Part shown: positions 1 to 9,145 of the stretch, piece by piece | How positions within the stretch are numbered: the first letter of the stretch is position 1 | Layout of the letters: every line of letters starts with the position of its first letter | Assembly (NCBI GenBank): GCA_017938405.1 | Contig: JAGBBP010000014.1 | Coordinates: 143,034 to 207,033 of the forward strand | Reading direction: 5' to 3' | Length of the DNA: 64,000 bases | Source of the DNA: Lachnospiraceae bacterium | GTDB lineage: Bacteria; Bacillota; Clostridia; Lachnospirales; Lachnospiraceae | Notes under the pieces: model-generated | The model's database searches: none | Told to the model about the DNA's origin: nothing | Seen by the model: the letters and a program-made list of their open reading frames with translations, nothing else | Position numbers and translations under genes: made by a program

Positions 1-228
1 ATTCCAGTCCGCTTTTATCTTTTCCAAGCTGTCCAGAATCCGGAACGTTTCTTTAAAATACACCGCAGTTTCGGAAAAACTCATTCCGGAAATTTTCTTC
101 TGTAAATCCGGCGGTAACGGAATCCCGAACCGGTCCAGATATTCGATATCAATGGCTTCCCACATCCACATGGAATCCACCACCGTACCATCTAAATCAA
201 AAATAACCGCATCTATATGTTCTAACAC
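1..228 (-). CDS. HAD-family hydrolase (N-terminal part, cut by window edge)
   Basis: Haloacid-dehalogenase-like phosphatase or phosphoglucomutase-type enzyme; only about the first 76 residues lie in the window. The catalytic motif I, FDLDGTVVDS, with nucleophile and acid/base aspartates, is near residue 9 and is followed by a helical cap-like segment, as in the beta-phosphoglucomutase/phosphatase subgroup. I chose the GTG at 228 because AGGAG sits 8 nt upstream and overlaps the stop codon of the preceding gene (240), which suggests translational coupling with the pseudouridine synthase. An alternative GTG is at 237. The substrate cannot be told from this fragment. Confidence 0.8.
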   Translation of the reverse strand, partial: MLEHIDAVIFDLDGTVVDSMWMWEAIDIEYLDRFGIPLPPDLQKKISGMSFSETAVYFKETFRILDSLEKIKADWN

Positions 229-239
229 AGCATTCACTC

Positions 240-989
240 CTACTTTTCGGCTACACTTTCCCGTAACCGCTCAACTTCATCCTCTGACAGCTCCCTGTAT
301 TCTCCCGGAAGCAGTGTATCATCTAAGGTTACGCCTCCCATGGCCATCCGTTTTAAGTACAATACTTCGTTTCCGGTTGCGGCAAACATCCGCTTCACCT
401 GATGAAACTTTCCTTCCTGTAACGTCACCGCAGCCGCAAAACCGCCTTCCGGTAAAAATGCCACCGTCTCCTCCTCCGTCAAGGTACGAAGTGTCGCCGG
501 CATTGCCGTCAATTCCTCATCCACCTTCATTCCGGAAGCAAATAAGGTAATGTCTTCCGCTGTAATCTCTCTTATCAGTCTTGCAAAATATAACTTGTCC
601 GCATGTTTTCGCGGAGAAATCAGCTGATGGGAAAGCATTCCGTCATCGGTCAGAAAAAGTAAGCCTTCCGTATCCTTATCCAAACGCCCTACCGGAAACA
701 GATTTCTTCGTTTCCGGTCTTCCGCCGACAATAAACTCAATACGGTTTTCGCTTCCTTATCCTGGGTAGCGGAAACCGTTCCCGCCGGCTTGTTCAGCAT
801 GAAATACGCAAATTTCTGAAAGTTCAGTTCTTTCCCGTCTAAGGTAAGTACATCACTTTCTTCCTTTACCTGTTCGGCAATTACTTTTTTTATTTCACCG
901 TTTACACAAACTCTTCCTTTTACAATTACCTCTCTGGCCTGGGACCGGGTCATTCCGGTCAATTCCGCCACAAGTTTATCCAAACGCAT
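240..989 (-). CDS. rsuA: 16S rRNA pseudouridine synthase, RsuA family
   Basis: Isomerises a specific uridine of 16S rRNA to pseudouridine in the cytoplasm. The 249-residue protein has an N-terminal S4 RNA-binding domain (about residues 1-45) and the RsuA/RluB/E/F catalytic domain. The signature GRLDKDTEGLL contains the catalytic Asp104, and LNKPAG near residue 65 is the second family motif. Length is normal for RsuA. It is part of the leftward housekeeping run, 9 nt downstream of the rRNA methylase gene, so two rRNA-modifying enzymes are adjacent. The exact target uridine (position 516 in E. coli) is assumed from the family; a relative acting on 23S rRNA is possible. Confidence 0.88.
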   Translation of the reverse strand: MRLDKLVAELTGMTRSQAREVIVKGRVCVNGEIKKVIAEQVKEESDVLTLDGKELNFQKFAYFMLNKPAGTVSATQDKEAKTVLSLLSAEDRKRRNLFPVGRLDKDTEGLLFLTDDGMLSHQLISPRKHADKLYFARLIREITAEDITLFASGMKVDEELTAMPATLRTLTEEETVAFLPEGGFAAAVTLQEGKFHQVKRMFAATGNEVLYLKRMAMGGVTLDDTLLPGEYRELSEDEVERLRESVAEK

Positions 990-998
990 CGATTCCTC

Positions 999-2375
999 CT
1001 ACATCATCCGCCATCCGGCAAGGTATTTGTTTTTGATGACACCCTTTGCGGCCTTTCCCCAACCTAACGGATATCCATCTACACATACCAGAACAAAACC
1101 ATCCTTTACGGCGGTCTTTGCATCAATGGTTTCGCACTTTAAATAGCGAATCACATCCTCGTCTTCCGACGAAAGATTGTAGCAATTATCGTACTCCTCC
1201 GCCGTTAAGGCACAGGCCAGTGCCTGGCTCGGTTCAAACCGGTTCTTTTTCATCTCCCCGAGCAAAAGACCGGAACGTAAAATACGAAGTCCGGAAAGAT
1301 CCGGTAAATTGTCCGGTAAATAATACAAGCGCTCCTCCCTTGCAATGATTCGCTCCGGTGCAAGTTTTATCTTAATTCTCTGTAAAAAGTTCTGTGCCTC
1401 TTCGGACAATTTTGCCGGACGTACACGTTCCGTAGAATACGGTGCACACTCCGCATCCTCAGACTTCCGCAAAAGTGCCACAAAATGTCCTTCTCCCTCC
1501 ATCCGGTGGGGCCAAATACGAATTGCTTTTCTGATTTCTTCCGGACCGTCTGCCCATTCCGGTCTGCCCGGTGCGAAACCTTCATAAGAAAGGGGCGACT
1601 CCGCCATGGAAAGCTCCGGGTATTCCCGTAACAAAAAGGCCAACGTATCTTCGTCTTCTTCCGGCGAGAAGGTGCAGGTAGAATACAACAGCATTCCCCC
1701 CGGACGAAGCATCTTTACCGCCGACGGTAAAATCTCCCTTTGTAACTTCTGATAATATTCCACACCGTACTGCTCCCAGTTTTTCATAATTGCCGGACTC
1801 TTCCGAAACATTCCTTCTCCGGAACACGGTGCATCCACCAGTATTTTATCAAAATATCCCGCAAACCGCTCCGCAAGCTTTGCCGGCGGTTCGCTGACAA
1901 TAACCGCATTTTTGGTGCCGAACAGCTCCAGATTCTTTAAAAGTGCTTTTGCTCTGGAATTGCTGATATCGTTGGATACCAACACACCCTCTCCGGAAAG
2001 CTTTGCGGCAAGCTCGGTACTCTTTCCTCCCGGTGCCGCACATAAATCCAACACTCGCTCTCCCGGCGTTACCGGAAGCACTGCCGCCGGTGTCATGGCA
2101 CTGGGTTCCTGTATGTAATACAGCCCCGCAAAATAATACGGATGTTTTGCCGGTTGCGCCACATCCGCATCATAATAAAAACCATTCTCAATCCACGGAA
2201 TCTCCCGCACCGCTACCGATGCGAGCTTCTTAAATTCTTCCGCAGATACTTTCATTGTATTTACACGCAGACCTGCCGCATGTTCCGTTTCATATCCTTT
2301 TGCAAATGCTTCATACTCCGTTCCCAAAAGCTCCCGCATTCGCTTTTCAAACTTTTCCGGTAATTTGATTGCCAT
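999..2375 (-). CDS. rsmF: rRNA cytosine-C5 methyltransferase, RsmB/RsmF (NOL1/NOP2/Sun) family
   Basis: SAM-dependent methylase expected to make 5-methylcytosine in 16S rRNA. The 458-residue protein has the NOL1/NOP2/Sun catalytic core: the SAM-binding loop LDLCAAPGGKST, the motif DAPCSGEGMF with one cysteine, and the STCTFSPEEDEDT motif with the second cysteine used in catalysis. The last 110 residues look like the RsmF-type C-terminal RNA-binding region and end in GWGKAAKGVIKNK. The reading frame is open further upstream, but ATG 2375 has AGGAGG 5 nt ahead and is the better start. Gene symbol is given by family; RsmB-like specificity is not excluded. Confidence 0.85.
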   Translation of the reverse strand: MAIKLPEKFEKRMRELLGTEYEAFAKGYETEHAAGLRVNTMKVSAEEFKKLASVAVREIPWIENGFYYDADVAQPAKHPYYFAGLYYIQEPSAMTPAAVLPVTPGERVLDLCAAPGGKSTELAAKLSGEGVLVSNDISNSRAKALLKNLELFGTKNAVIVSEPPAKLAERFAGYFDKILVDAPCSGEGMFRKSPAIMKNWEQYGVEYYQKLQREILPSAVKMLRPGGMLLYSTCTFSPEEDEDTLAFLLREYPELSMAESPLSYEGFAPGRPEWADGPEEIRKAIRIWPHRMEGEGHFVALLRKSEDAECAPYSTERVRPAKLSEEAQNFLQRIKIKLAPERIIAREERLYYLPDNLPDLSGLRILRSGLLLGEMKKNRFEPSQALACALTAEEYDNCYNLSSEDEDVIRYLKCETIDAKTAVKDGFVLVCVDGYPLGWGKAAKGVIKNKYLAGWRMM

Positions 2376-2412
2376 ACCATCCTCCTGGATTTTTCCGAAT
2401 GCCTTGTACTGA

Positions 2413-3216
2413 TTATCGCAAACTCTGGGCACGATAACCTTCCGCAATCACATCCAATTCCTTACTGAACCGCTCCAACTGCGCCAAATCCCCTTCCTGA
2501 TAAACCCGGAAGAATTCATCCTGAATTTTTACAACTTCTTTCTTATTCGCAGTCTTATACAAATTCTGAATATTGGTCAAAATATCCGCTACCAGACTTG
2601 CATTGTGATTAAAGGAATTCTGTGCATCCATAATTTCCTCTCGTACCGATGCCATTTCCTCATCCAATACCACAATGGCTTCCGCCGCATTTAACAGGCG
2701 GGTTCGTAGATTCTCCGGCATATTTTTCTTATATTTATACTGCAACGAATGCTCAATGGTCGCCCAGAAATTCATCGCAAGGGTACGAATCTGGATTTCC
2801 ACCCGAAGACGTTTCGGACCTTTCAGGGTCTCCACCGTATACTCCACAATCATATGATAGCTGCGATATCCGCTCTTTTTTGCATTCTCCAGATAATCCT
2901 TTTCCTCTTTTACCTGCATATCCGCACGATTCTTTATGATATCCACCACTTTGTAGATATCTTCCGTAAACTGGCAGATAATACGAATTCCCGCAATATC
3001 CTCAATATGATTTTCAAACTCCTCAAAAGGAATTCCTTTCTTCTGACACTTTTCCAATATACTGGAAATAGATTTCAGTCTTCCCTTCACTTGTTCAATG
3101 GGAGAATAACTTCCGCTTTTCCGATATGCCTCAATCAGGTGTTCAAACTTCACAACAATTTCATCTACCGCCAAGGCATACGGCTCCAGAAGTTCTCTCC
3201 AAAGCTGTATCTCCAT
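2413..3216 (-). CDS. relQ: Small alarmone synthetase, RelQ/YjbM type
   Basis: Predicted GTP pyrophosphokinase making (p)ppGpp from ATP and GTP/GDP. The 267-residue protein contains only the RelA/SpoT synthetase domain and lacks the HD hydrolase, TGS and ACT domains of the long enzymes. Recognisable segments are VKGRLKSISSILEK, IEDIAGIRIIC, KKSGYRSYH (GTP-binding G-loop) and VEIQIRTLAMNFWATIEHSLQYK. Length and single-domain layout match RelQ (YjbM) rather than RelP. It lies 37 nt upstream of the rRNA methylase and 36 nt downstream of an LCP gene, all leftward, so it may share a transcript with cell-wall and rRNA-modification genes. Confidence 0.88.
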   Translation of the reverse strand: MEIQLWRELLEPYALAVDEIVVKFEHLIEAYRKSGSYSPIEQVKGRLKSISSILEKCQKKGIPFEEFENHIEDIAGIRIICQFTEDIYKVVDIIKNRADMQVKEEKDYLENAKKSGYRSYHMIVEYTVETLKGPKRLRVEIQIRTLAMNFWATIEHSLQYKYKKNMPENLRTRLLNAAEAIVVLDEEMASVREEIMDAQNSFNHNASLVADILTNIQNLYKTANKKEVVKIQDEFFRVYQEGDLAQLERFSKELDVIAEGYRAQSLR

Positions 3217-3252
3217 ACCTTACCTCCTCAAAACCCGATTATCTTTTGACGC

Positions 3253-4872
3253 TTATTCCTCCGGTCCAAAGATTTTATTATGCAGCTGATTAATATTTTT
3301 CTGCCAATCCAATACAAGAATCACATAGCTTCCGCCAATTTTCGCTTCATCATCGAAACTACCGGAAACCGGAATCCGGAATGTCTCCATATTTAAAATC
3401 TTGTTTTCCACCACAGCTTCCATCAAATCCTGAATGTCCTGTTTTGAAATATTTGTTTCTACCCGCGGAAGACAATCATTAAATATGGAAATCAGCGAAA
3501 GTAAACCGGAATTTTTATATTTTTCAAAAATTTTGGTTAACACGATACGCTGACGTTCGGTACGACCGAAATCATTGGCAGTACCGTTTATATTCGGCAC
3601 ATAACGAACACGGCAATAGCCCAGAACCTGATTTCCGTTCATCAACTGAGTTCCGGCTACTACGTTACGATATGCAGGATTACTGATATAATCTTTCTTT
3701 CTCAAGTAATCGGCTTCTTGCGCGGTCAGTGTAATCTCCACACCGCCCAGGCGGTCCACAATCCATTCAAAACTATCAAATCCTACCTTTGCATACCCGT
3801 CAATCTTTACATGCAAATTCTTCTCAACGGTACTTACCAGTAAATCCGGTCCTCCGTATGCATAAGCCGCATTTAACTTATTATCGCCATATCCCGGAAT
3901 CTGCACATACAAATCACGCATCAAAGAAGTCATATAAATCTTTTTATCTTTGGAATTGATGGACACTAAAATCATGGAATCGGAACGTCTTCCGCCAAAC
4001 TGCGGAAGCGCTTCTTCCCCGATTAACAAAACATTGTACACATGCTCTTCCTTGCGTGGTCCGTTCTCCGGTTCCGGTGCCGGTGTCACAATATTCTCAC
4101 CCGGCTCCACCAACGGTTGCGTCGGCTGCTGCTGATTCGGATTTACCGGTTCTGCCGTCGGTGCCGGTGTCACTTCGTCCGGTCTGGTAAGTCCTTCGTC
4201 CAAGTACCCTGCTACCATGCCGTAAATCAACTTTCGTCCCGGTTTCGTTCCGACCAATAACACCAAAACCAGACAAATGGAACATAGTGAAATCATTGTT
4301 ATTCTGCACCATAACGGAATCCGCTGCCATAAGTTTTTCTTACGCTTGGATTTTTCTTCCTTCAAAGCTTCATCCGGTCCGAGGCTGACTGCCATCTGTG
4401 CCGCAAGTGCTTCATCGATATTTTGCAAAATCACATCTTCCTCTGCAGTCTGCTCGGAATTTGCGAACTCCTCTTCTCCGAATTCAAAATCAAACCGAAG
4501 CTCCGGAAGTTCTTCTCCATCCAGCTGTACCGGTATGTATGACAATTCGGATGCAGCAGTGCCTTCCGCGTCCGTCTGTACCTGCTCGTCATCGGATACC
4601 ACTCCTACGGTAGCACGGGGAACAATCACTTCCCCGGTTTCGTCATCAATCGCAAACCCGTCAAATATGGACGCTTTTCCCTCATCTGCCGGCATTTCCT
4701 CCGTCTTCGCCGTCTCTTCCACCGCAGACATGTCCTCCCCTGTCGTTTCTTCGACTACAGATACCGCTTCTTCGACTACAGATGTCTCTTCCGCTTCCAC
4801 TGTTTCTTCGACTACAGTTTCGCTCTCTTCGGTTGTCATTTCATCCGCCACAAAATTTTCTTCTTTGTTCAT
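3253..4872 (-). CDS. LytR-CpsA-Psr (LCP) family protein with long acidic N-terminal extension
   Basis: LCP proteins transfer wall teichoic acid, capsule or other glycopolymers to peptidoglycan outside the membrane. This 539-residue copy has three parts: an acidic, repetitive cytoplasmic segment of roughly 180 residues rich in Val-Val-Glu-Glu-Thr units, one membrane segment (about 195-215, WCRITMISLCSICLVLVLLV), a Pro/Thr linker, and the LCP domain. The domain shows LLIGEE, GRRSDSMIL, MRDLYV and KLNAAYAYG, the usual pyrophosphate-binding Arg/Asp pattern. I chose ATG 4872 (RBS AGGTGG, 8 nt) over GTG 4884. It is 20 nt from a second LCP gene. The acidic extension is unusual for the family. Confidence 0.88.
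   Translation of the reverse strand: MNKEENFVADEMTTEESETVVEETVEAEETSVVEEAVSVVEETTGEDMSAVEETAKTEEMPADEGKASIFDGFAIDDETGEVIVPRATVGVVSDDEQVQTDAEGTAASELSYIPVQLDGEELPELRFDFEFGEEEFANSEQTAEEDVILQNIDEALAAQMAVSLGPDEALKEEKSKRKKNLWQRIPLWCRITMISLCSICLVLVLLVGTKPGRKLIYGMVAGYLDEGLTRPDEVTPAPTAEPVNPNQQQPTQPLVEPGENIVTPAPEPENGPRKEEHVYNVLLIGEEALPQFGGRRSDSMILVSINSKDKKIYMTSLMRDLYVQIPGYGDNKLNAAYAYGGPDLLVSTVEKNLHVKIDGYAKVGFDSFEWIVDRLGGVEITLTAQEADYLRKKDYISNPAYRNVVAGTQLMNGNQVLGYCRVRYVPNINGTANDFGRTERQRIVLTKIFEKYKNSGLLSLISIFNDCLPRVETNISKQDIQDLMEAVVENKILNMETFRIPVSGSFDDEAKIGGSYVILVLDWQKNINQLHNKIFGPEE
4746..4817. repeat. Short direct repeats inside the LCP gene
   Basis: The 14-base unit TTCTTCGACTACAG occurs three times within 72 bases (4747-4760, 4768-4781, 4804-4817) in the part of the LCP gene coding for the acidic extension. 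The repeats encode repeated Val-Val-Glu-Glu units. Such in-frame repeats can expand or contract by slippage, which would vary the length of the cytoplasmic tail. Confidence 0.8.
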
Positions 4873-4892
4873 AGTCCAATCCACCTTTTCCT

Positions 4893-5936
4893 TTATTCAA
4901 ATATATTCCAAAAGATTTCTTTATTTCTTTCCCAGTCTGCCTCCAATGCACTGGTAACCGCTCCTTTATCTGCTGACCGGAACGTTCCTTCTGCCGGAAG
5001 TTGTCTCTGTTCTAATTTTGTGATCCGTCCTTCATAAGCAGCATAGATCAACTTCTCCATCAAAGCTTCGCCGATGTCTGTCTCTATGTAGCCCAACGCA
5101 TCTTCCGCAATCTTAATCTTTTTGGTAAATCCGACCGCTTTATATCGCTCAAACAAATTACTTAATACCATACGTTGCCGTTCGGTACGTCCGTAATCGT
5201 ACTTTGTTCCGTTACAATTCGGCACAAATCTTACACGACAATATCCTAAAGTCTGGTTTCCGTTTAGCACCTGCTCTCCCGCAACCACAGTCCGGTACTC
5301 TTCTTTTGAAATGTAGTCATGGGTATTCAAATATTCCGCTTCTTCCCGGGTCAGCATCACTTCCGCACCGCCTAACATATCGATAATTTTTTCAAAATCA
5401 TCAAACCCGACTTTCATATATCCGTCCGGTAAAATACCGATTTTCTCATATAAAATCTCATACAAACCGTTTACTCCCAACCGGGCATATACCGCATTGA
5501 TTTTGCACGGATTCATTCCCTCCGGCTCCACATACGTATCCCGGAGTACCGAAGTCAGCACCACTCTTTTCTGCACCGTATCAACGGTAGCAAGTATCAT
5601 CGTATCCGTTCTTCCCTTTCCCGGCGAGGATTTCAGTGCTTCCTCGCCCAACAATAAAATGTGATAATACTCTTTTTCTTCAAACTCATCCGATTTTGCA
5701 TTCTTCGGATTTTCACCGGAACTCATCTCTTCCTCTGGCTCGTTTTTGACCTCTTTCCGATTTTCTTTATTCTTCTCTACATAATTCACCCGCTCATGCA
5801 AATACCCGGCTACCGCTTTTGACGTAAGTTGCTTCCCTTTTTTTGTACCTGTCATATAACCCACCAAAACCACAAGTGCAAAAACAAGAAACAAACAAAC
5901 TTTTGTAGCCGTTTTCATTTTACGACGTTTCTCCAT
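4893..5936 (-). CDS. LytR-CpsA-Psr (LCP) family protein
   Basis: Second LCP ligase, 347 residues, upstream of and paralogous to the neighbouring LCP gene. A short basic N-terminus leads into one membrane segment (KVCLFLVFALVVLVGYM), then a charged linker, then the LCP domain with LLLGEEALK, GRTDTMILATVD, LRDTYVEPEG and KINAVYARLG. After the membrane segment both copies share a G-K-K/R...VAGYLxE segment, evidence of tandem duplication. Start ATG 5936 has GGGG 7 nt upstream; GTG 5942 in the same frame is the alternative. Spacing of 20 nt to the next LCP gene indicates one transcript. It lacks the acidic extension of its neighbour. Confidence 0.87.
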   Translation of the reverse strand: MEKRRKMKTATKVCLFLVFALVVLVGYMTGTKKGKQLTSKAVAGYLHERVNYVEKNKENRKEVKNEPEEEMSSGENPKNAKSDEFEEKEYYHILLLGEEALKSSPGKGRTDTMILATVDTVQKRVVLTSVLRDTYVEPEGMNPCKINAVYARLGVNGLYEILYEKIGILPDGYMKVGFDDFEKIIDMLGGAEVMLTREEAEYLNTHDYISKEEYRTVVAGEQVLNGNQTLGYCRVRFVPNCNGTKYDYGRTERQRMVLSNLFERYKAVGFTKKIKIAEDALGYIETDIGEALMEKLIYAAYEGRITKLEQRQLPAEGTFRSADKGAVTSALEADWERNKEIFWNIFE

Positions 5937-5952
5937 ACGCACACCCCAAAAT

Positions 5953-7413
5953 CTAAATTATACCGCCGTTTTCCAATATATTCTCCAATAGTTTATACAT
6001 TCGAATCGCGGATGCAATGTGTAACCGCTCCGCCGGTGTATGAATGTCCTTCATATCCGGACCGATGGATATAATATCCAAATCCGGTATTTTTTCACTT
6101 AAAATTCCACATTCCAATCCCGCATGAATAATTGCTGTTTCCGGCAATATTCCAAACATCTCTCGGTATGCTTCCGTATATATCTTCCGTAACCGGGACT
6201 CTTCCTTATATTCCCATGCCGGATATTCCCCGGATACGCTATATTCTCCTCCGAGAAACGCAATCAAGTATGTTAATTTCTCTTTTAAAAAGTGCAAATA
6301 ACTCTTTTTACTGCTACGTAAAGCCCAGTGCAGTTCCATTCCTTCGGAAGTCATCTTACAGATTCCCAAATTCAAAGAACTTTCTACCAACCCCGGTATT
6401 TCGGCACTGTTTGCCTGTACGCCGTTTGGTGCCTGAAGCAAAAGAAACAGGAATTTTTCAAAAGAACGGGGATGCATCACCGGAACTTCCGAAACCTCAT
6501 CTTCCGGTGAAAAACGGATATCCGCTCCCGGCTCCGCCGCAGAAATCTCAGCCGTCATCTCTTTTGCAATCCCTTTCGCTACCTCGGCAGCTTCTGCGGA
6601 AATCCCTTCCGGGAACAACAGCATAGCTTCCGCCTCTCTCGGAATGGCATTATCCTTTTGTCCGCCGGAAAAATCCTCCACCAAAAACGGCACTTTTTCC
6701 CGTAACAAGTACAAGTATCTTGCCAAAAACAAAACCGCATTGGTCCGGTTCTTATCGATTTCTACACCGGAATGTCCTCCTTGTAACCCGGAAACCGTTA
6801 CCTTTGCTCTGCTTCCTCCTGCAAGCACCCGTTCCACCGGAAGTTCTCCCGCAACCCGCATACCGCCGGCACAGCCGCAAAGTACCATATTCTCCTCTTC
6901 GGAATCAATATTAATCAAATATTTCCCCGAAATCGAAGACGCATCCAGTGCTTTTGCTCCATCCATACCGGTCTCTTCATCCGTAGTAATTATCATTTCC
7001 AATGCCGGATGCTTTAAGGTATCGTCCGTAAGGATTGCCATACAATAAGCTACCGCAATTCCGTCATCTCCCCCAAGGGTGGTTTTATCCGCAAACAACC
7101 ATTCTCCGTCTGTCTTAAGGTTAAGTCCGTCATTGGCAAAATCAATGGTCGCGTCTGCCTCTTTTTCACATACCATGTCCATGTGTCCCTGCAAAATAAT
7201 CGTAGGAAAATGCTCGTATCCTTCCGTTGCATCTTTATAAAAAATCACATTATCCGCGGTATCCCTTACATAACGAATCCGATTCTCTTTTGCAAATTCT
7301 TCCAGATAATCCGCAATACGTCCTACATTTCCGGAACCGTGCGGAATCCCGGAAATCTCCGAAAAATAATATAATATCTTTTTATAATCCAGTACTTCCA
7401 ATTCCGCTAACAT
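5953..7413 (-). CDS. pepD: Aminoacyl-histidine dipeptidase (PepD, M20 family)
   Basis: Zinc metallopeptidase of the M20 family that splits dipeptides such as Xaa-His in the cytoplasm. The 486-residue length is that of PepD. Metal-site motifs are visible: QGHMDMVCEK (His and Asp), TLGGDDGIAVAY (bridging Asp), TTDEETGMDGA (catalytic Glu pair) and, near the C-terminus, HAGLECG. The N-terminus FSEISGIPHGSGN is also typical. ATG 7413 has GGAGG upstream. It is 12 nt downstream of the UPF0210 gene and 16 nt upstream of the LCP pair, consistent with one operon. Peptide substrates cannot be specified further. Confidence 0.92.
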   Translation of the reverse strand: MLAELEVLDYKKILYYFSEISGIPHGSGNVGRIADYLEEFAKENRIRYVRDTADNVIFYKDATEGYEHFPTIILQGHMDMVCEKEADATIDFANDGLNLKTDGEWLFADKTTLGGDDGIAVAYCMAILTDDTLKHPALEMIITTDEETGMDGAKALDASSISGKYLINIDSEEENMVLCGCAGGMRVAGELPVERVLAGGSRAKVTVSGLQGGHSGVEIDKNRTNAVLFLARYLYLLREKVPFLVEDFSGGQKDNAIPREAEAMLLFPEGISAEAAEVAKGIAKEMTAEISAAEPGADIRFSPEDEVSEVPVMHPRSFEKFLFLLLQAPNGVQANSAEIPGLVESSLNLGICKMTSEGMELHWALRSSKKSYLHFLKEKLTYLIAFLGGEYSVSGEYPAWEYKEESRLRKIYTEAYREMFGILPETAIIHAGLECGILSEKIPDLDIISIGPDMKDIHTPAERLHIASAIRMYKLLENILENGGII

Positions 7414-7424
7414 GGGATGCCTCC

Positions 7425-8789
7425 TTAATTCTTAAAACTGTGAATCGGTGCCGGAATTCTTCCTCCTCGTGCCACAAATGCATCGCAGGAGAAGTTATTT
7501 ACCGGCATAATCGGCGCATATCCTAAAAGTCCGCCGAACTCTACAATATCACCTACGTCTTTTCCGATGACCGGAATCAGACGTACCGCCGTGGTCTTCG
7601 CATTAATCATGCCGATGGCCATTTCATCCGCAATAATACCGGAAATCGTCGTTGCCTTCGTACTACCCGGAATCGCAATCATATCCAGACCTACGGAACA
7701 TACACAGGTCATTGCCTCCAGCTTTTCTAACGTAAGGGCACCTGCCTGTACCGCATCAATCATGCCCTGGTCCTCACTGACCGGAATAAACGCACCGCTT
7801 AAACCACCCACATAAGAAGACGCCATAACGCCGCCCTTCTTTACCTGGTCGTTTAACAGTGCAAGAGCTGCCGTTGTACCCGGTGCGCCTGCATGCTCCA
7901 AACCCATTTCCTGAAAAATCTCCGCCACGGAATCGCCCACTGCCGGGGTCGGAGCCAGAGATAAATCCACAATACCGAACGGAATTCCGAGAGCCTTAGA
8001 AGCCTCGGTAGCAATCAACTGTCCAACACGGGTGATTTTAAACGCCGTCTTCTTAATGGTCTCGCAAAGAGTACCGAAATCAGCTCCGCGAACAGACTCT
8101 AACGCAGTCTTAACTACGCCCGGGCCGCTGACACCTACGTTAATAATGGCATCCGCTTCGGTCACGCCGTGGAAGGCACCTGCCATAAACGGGTTGTCGT
8201 CCGGTGCATTACAGAAAATAACAAGCTTCGCACAACCGAGGGAATCCTTCTCCTTGGTTGCTTCTGCGGTCTTCAGTACAATTTCACCCATCAGACGTAC
8301 CGCATCCATATTGATACCGGTACGAGTGGAGCCTACATTTACGGAAGAACATACCCGCTCCGTCTCTGCCAGTGCCTGCGGAATGGACTCAATCAAAAGA
8401 CGGTCTGCCGTAGTCATACCCTTACTTACAAGAGCAGAATAACCGCCGATAAAGTTCACACCTACGGTCTTTGCCGCACGGTCCAAAGTTTTTGCGATGG
8501 TCACAAAATCCTCCGGTTTTTTACAAGCGGAAGAACCTACCATTGCAATCGGCGTTACGGAAATACGCTTGTTTACAATCGGAATCCCGAATTTCTTACC
8601 GAGACGCTCACCGGTCTCTACCAAATCCTTTGCCATGGTAGTTATTTTCTCGTAAACCTTACGATTTAATTCATCCAGATTCGTGTCCGCACAATCCAAA
8701 AGGCTGATACCCATGGTAATGGTACGCACGTCCAGATTTTCCTTTTCAATCATCTGGTTTGTCTCTATGACTTCATGAATATTAATCAT
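7425..8789 (-). CDS. UPF0210 / DUF711 (PFL family) protein
   Basis: Protein of 454 residues, the usual length of the conserved UPF0210 family, whose biochemical role is not established to my knowledge. The family is glycyl-radical-enzyme-like in fold by published description, but no activity is assigned. The sequence is Gly/Ala rich and runs without transmembrane segments; it has the characteristic ends, [30 protein letters not shown] at the start (shown here only as a landmark) and [15 protein letters not shown] at the stop. The ACT-domain protein immediately upstream (60-nt gap) is its regular genomic partner in Firmicutes, so the two probably act together. ATG 8789 has GAGG 8 nt ahead. Confidence 0.88.
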   Translation of the reverse strand: MINIHEVIETNQMIEKENLDVRTITMGISLLDCADTNLDELNRKVYEKITTMAKDLVETGERLGKKFGIPIVNKRISVTPIAMVGSSACKKPEDFVTIAKTLDRAAKTVGVNFIGGYSALVSKGMTTADRLLIESIPQALAETERVCSSVNVGSTRTGINMDAVRLMGEIVLKTAEATKEKDSLGCAKLVIFCNAPDDNPFMAGAFHGVTEADAIINVGVSGPGVVKTALESVRGADFGTLCETIKKTAFKITRVGQLIATEASKALGIPFGIVDLSLAPTPAVGDSVAEIFQEMGLEHAGAPGTTAALALLNDQVKKGGVMASSYVGGLSGAFIPVSEDQGMIDAVQAGALTLEKLEAMTCVCSVGLDMIAIPGSTKATTISGIIADEMAIGMINAKTTAVRLIPVIGKDVGDIVEFGGLLGYAPIMPVNNFSCDAFVARGGRIPAPIHSFKN

Positions 8790-8848
8790 TTTTTAATCCT
8801 CACTCTCATTTTAAATCGATATGTTGCCGTATCCCCTTTGAAACACAT

Positions 8849-9121
8849 TTAGATTCTGTGCATCATATCGAAAATATCTTCGTGCTGTGCCTTAATAATC
8901 ACGCCGATTTCCTTACCGATGGCATCCAAATCCTCGGCAATCTCGTGATTTTCCTTCGGGGAATTATTGGCATCCACTACCATCATCATGTTGAAGTAGT
9001 CCTGTACGATAGTCTGGGAAATGTCCAGAATATTTACTTTGTTCTCCGCAAGATAGGTACATACCTTTGCAATAATACCTACACAGTCCTTACCTACTAC
9101 CGTAATAATCGTCTTCTTCAT
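8849..9121 (-). CDS. ACT-domain protein, UPF0237 family
   Basis: A 90-residue protein that is a single ACT domain, beginning KKTIITVVGKDCVGIIAKV and containing NILDISQTIVQDYFNMMMVV. ACT domains usually bind amino acids or other small ligands and regulate partner enzymes. Proteins of this family sit next to UPF0210 genes in many Firmicutes, as here, so it is a likely regulator or subunit of that protein. Two in-frame ATGs compete; I chose 9121 because AGGAGG is 8 nt from it and only 2 nt from the ATG at 9127. The ligand is unknown. Confidence 0.88.
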   Translation of the reverse strand: MKKTIITVVGKDCVGIIAKVCTYLAENKVNILDISQTIVQDYFNMMMVVDANNSPKENHEIAEDLDAIGKEIGVIIKAQHEDIFDMMHRI

Positions 9122-9145
9122 CTTCATATCCTCCTGTTGTTTCGC

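Noticed and set aside
4277..4957. Rightward serine-rich frame of 226 residues
   Set aside because: Antisense of the acidic N-terminal tail of the LCP gene; a shadow of biased codons.
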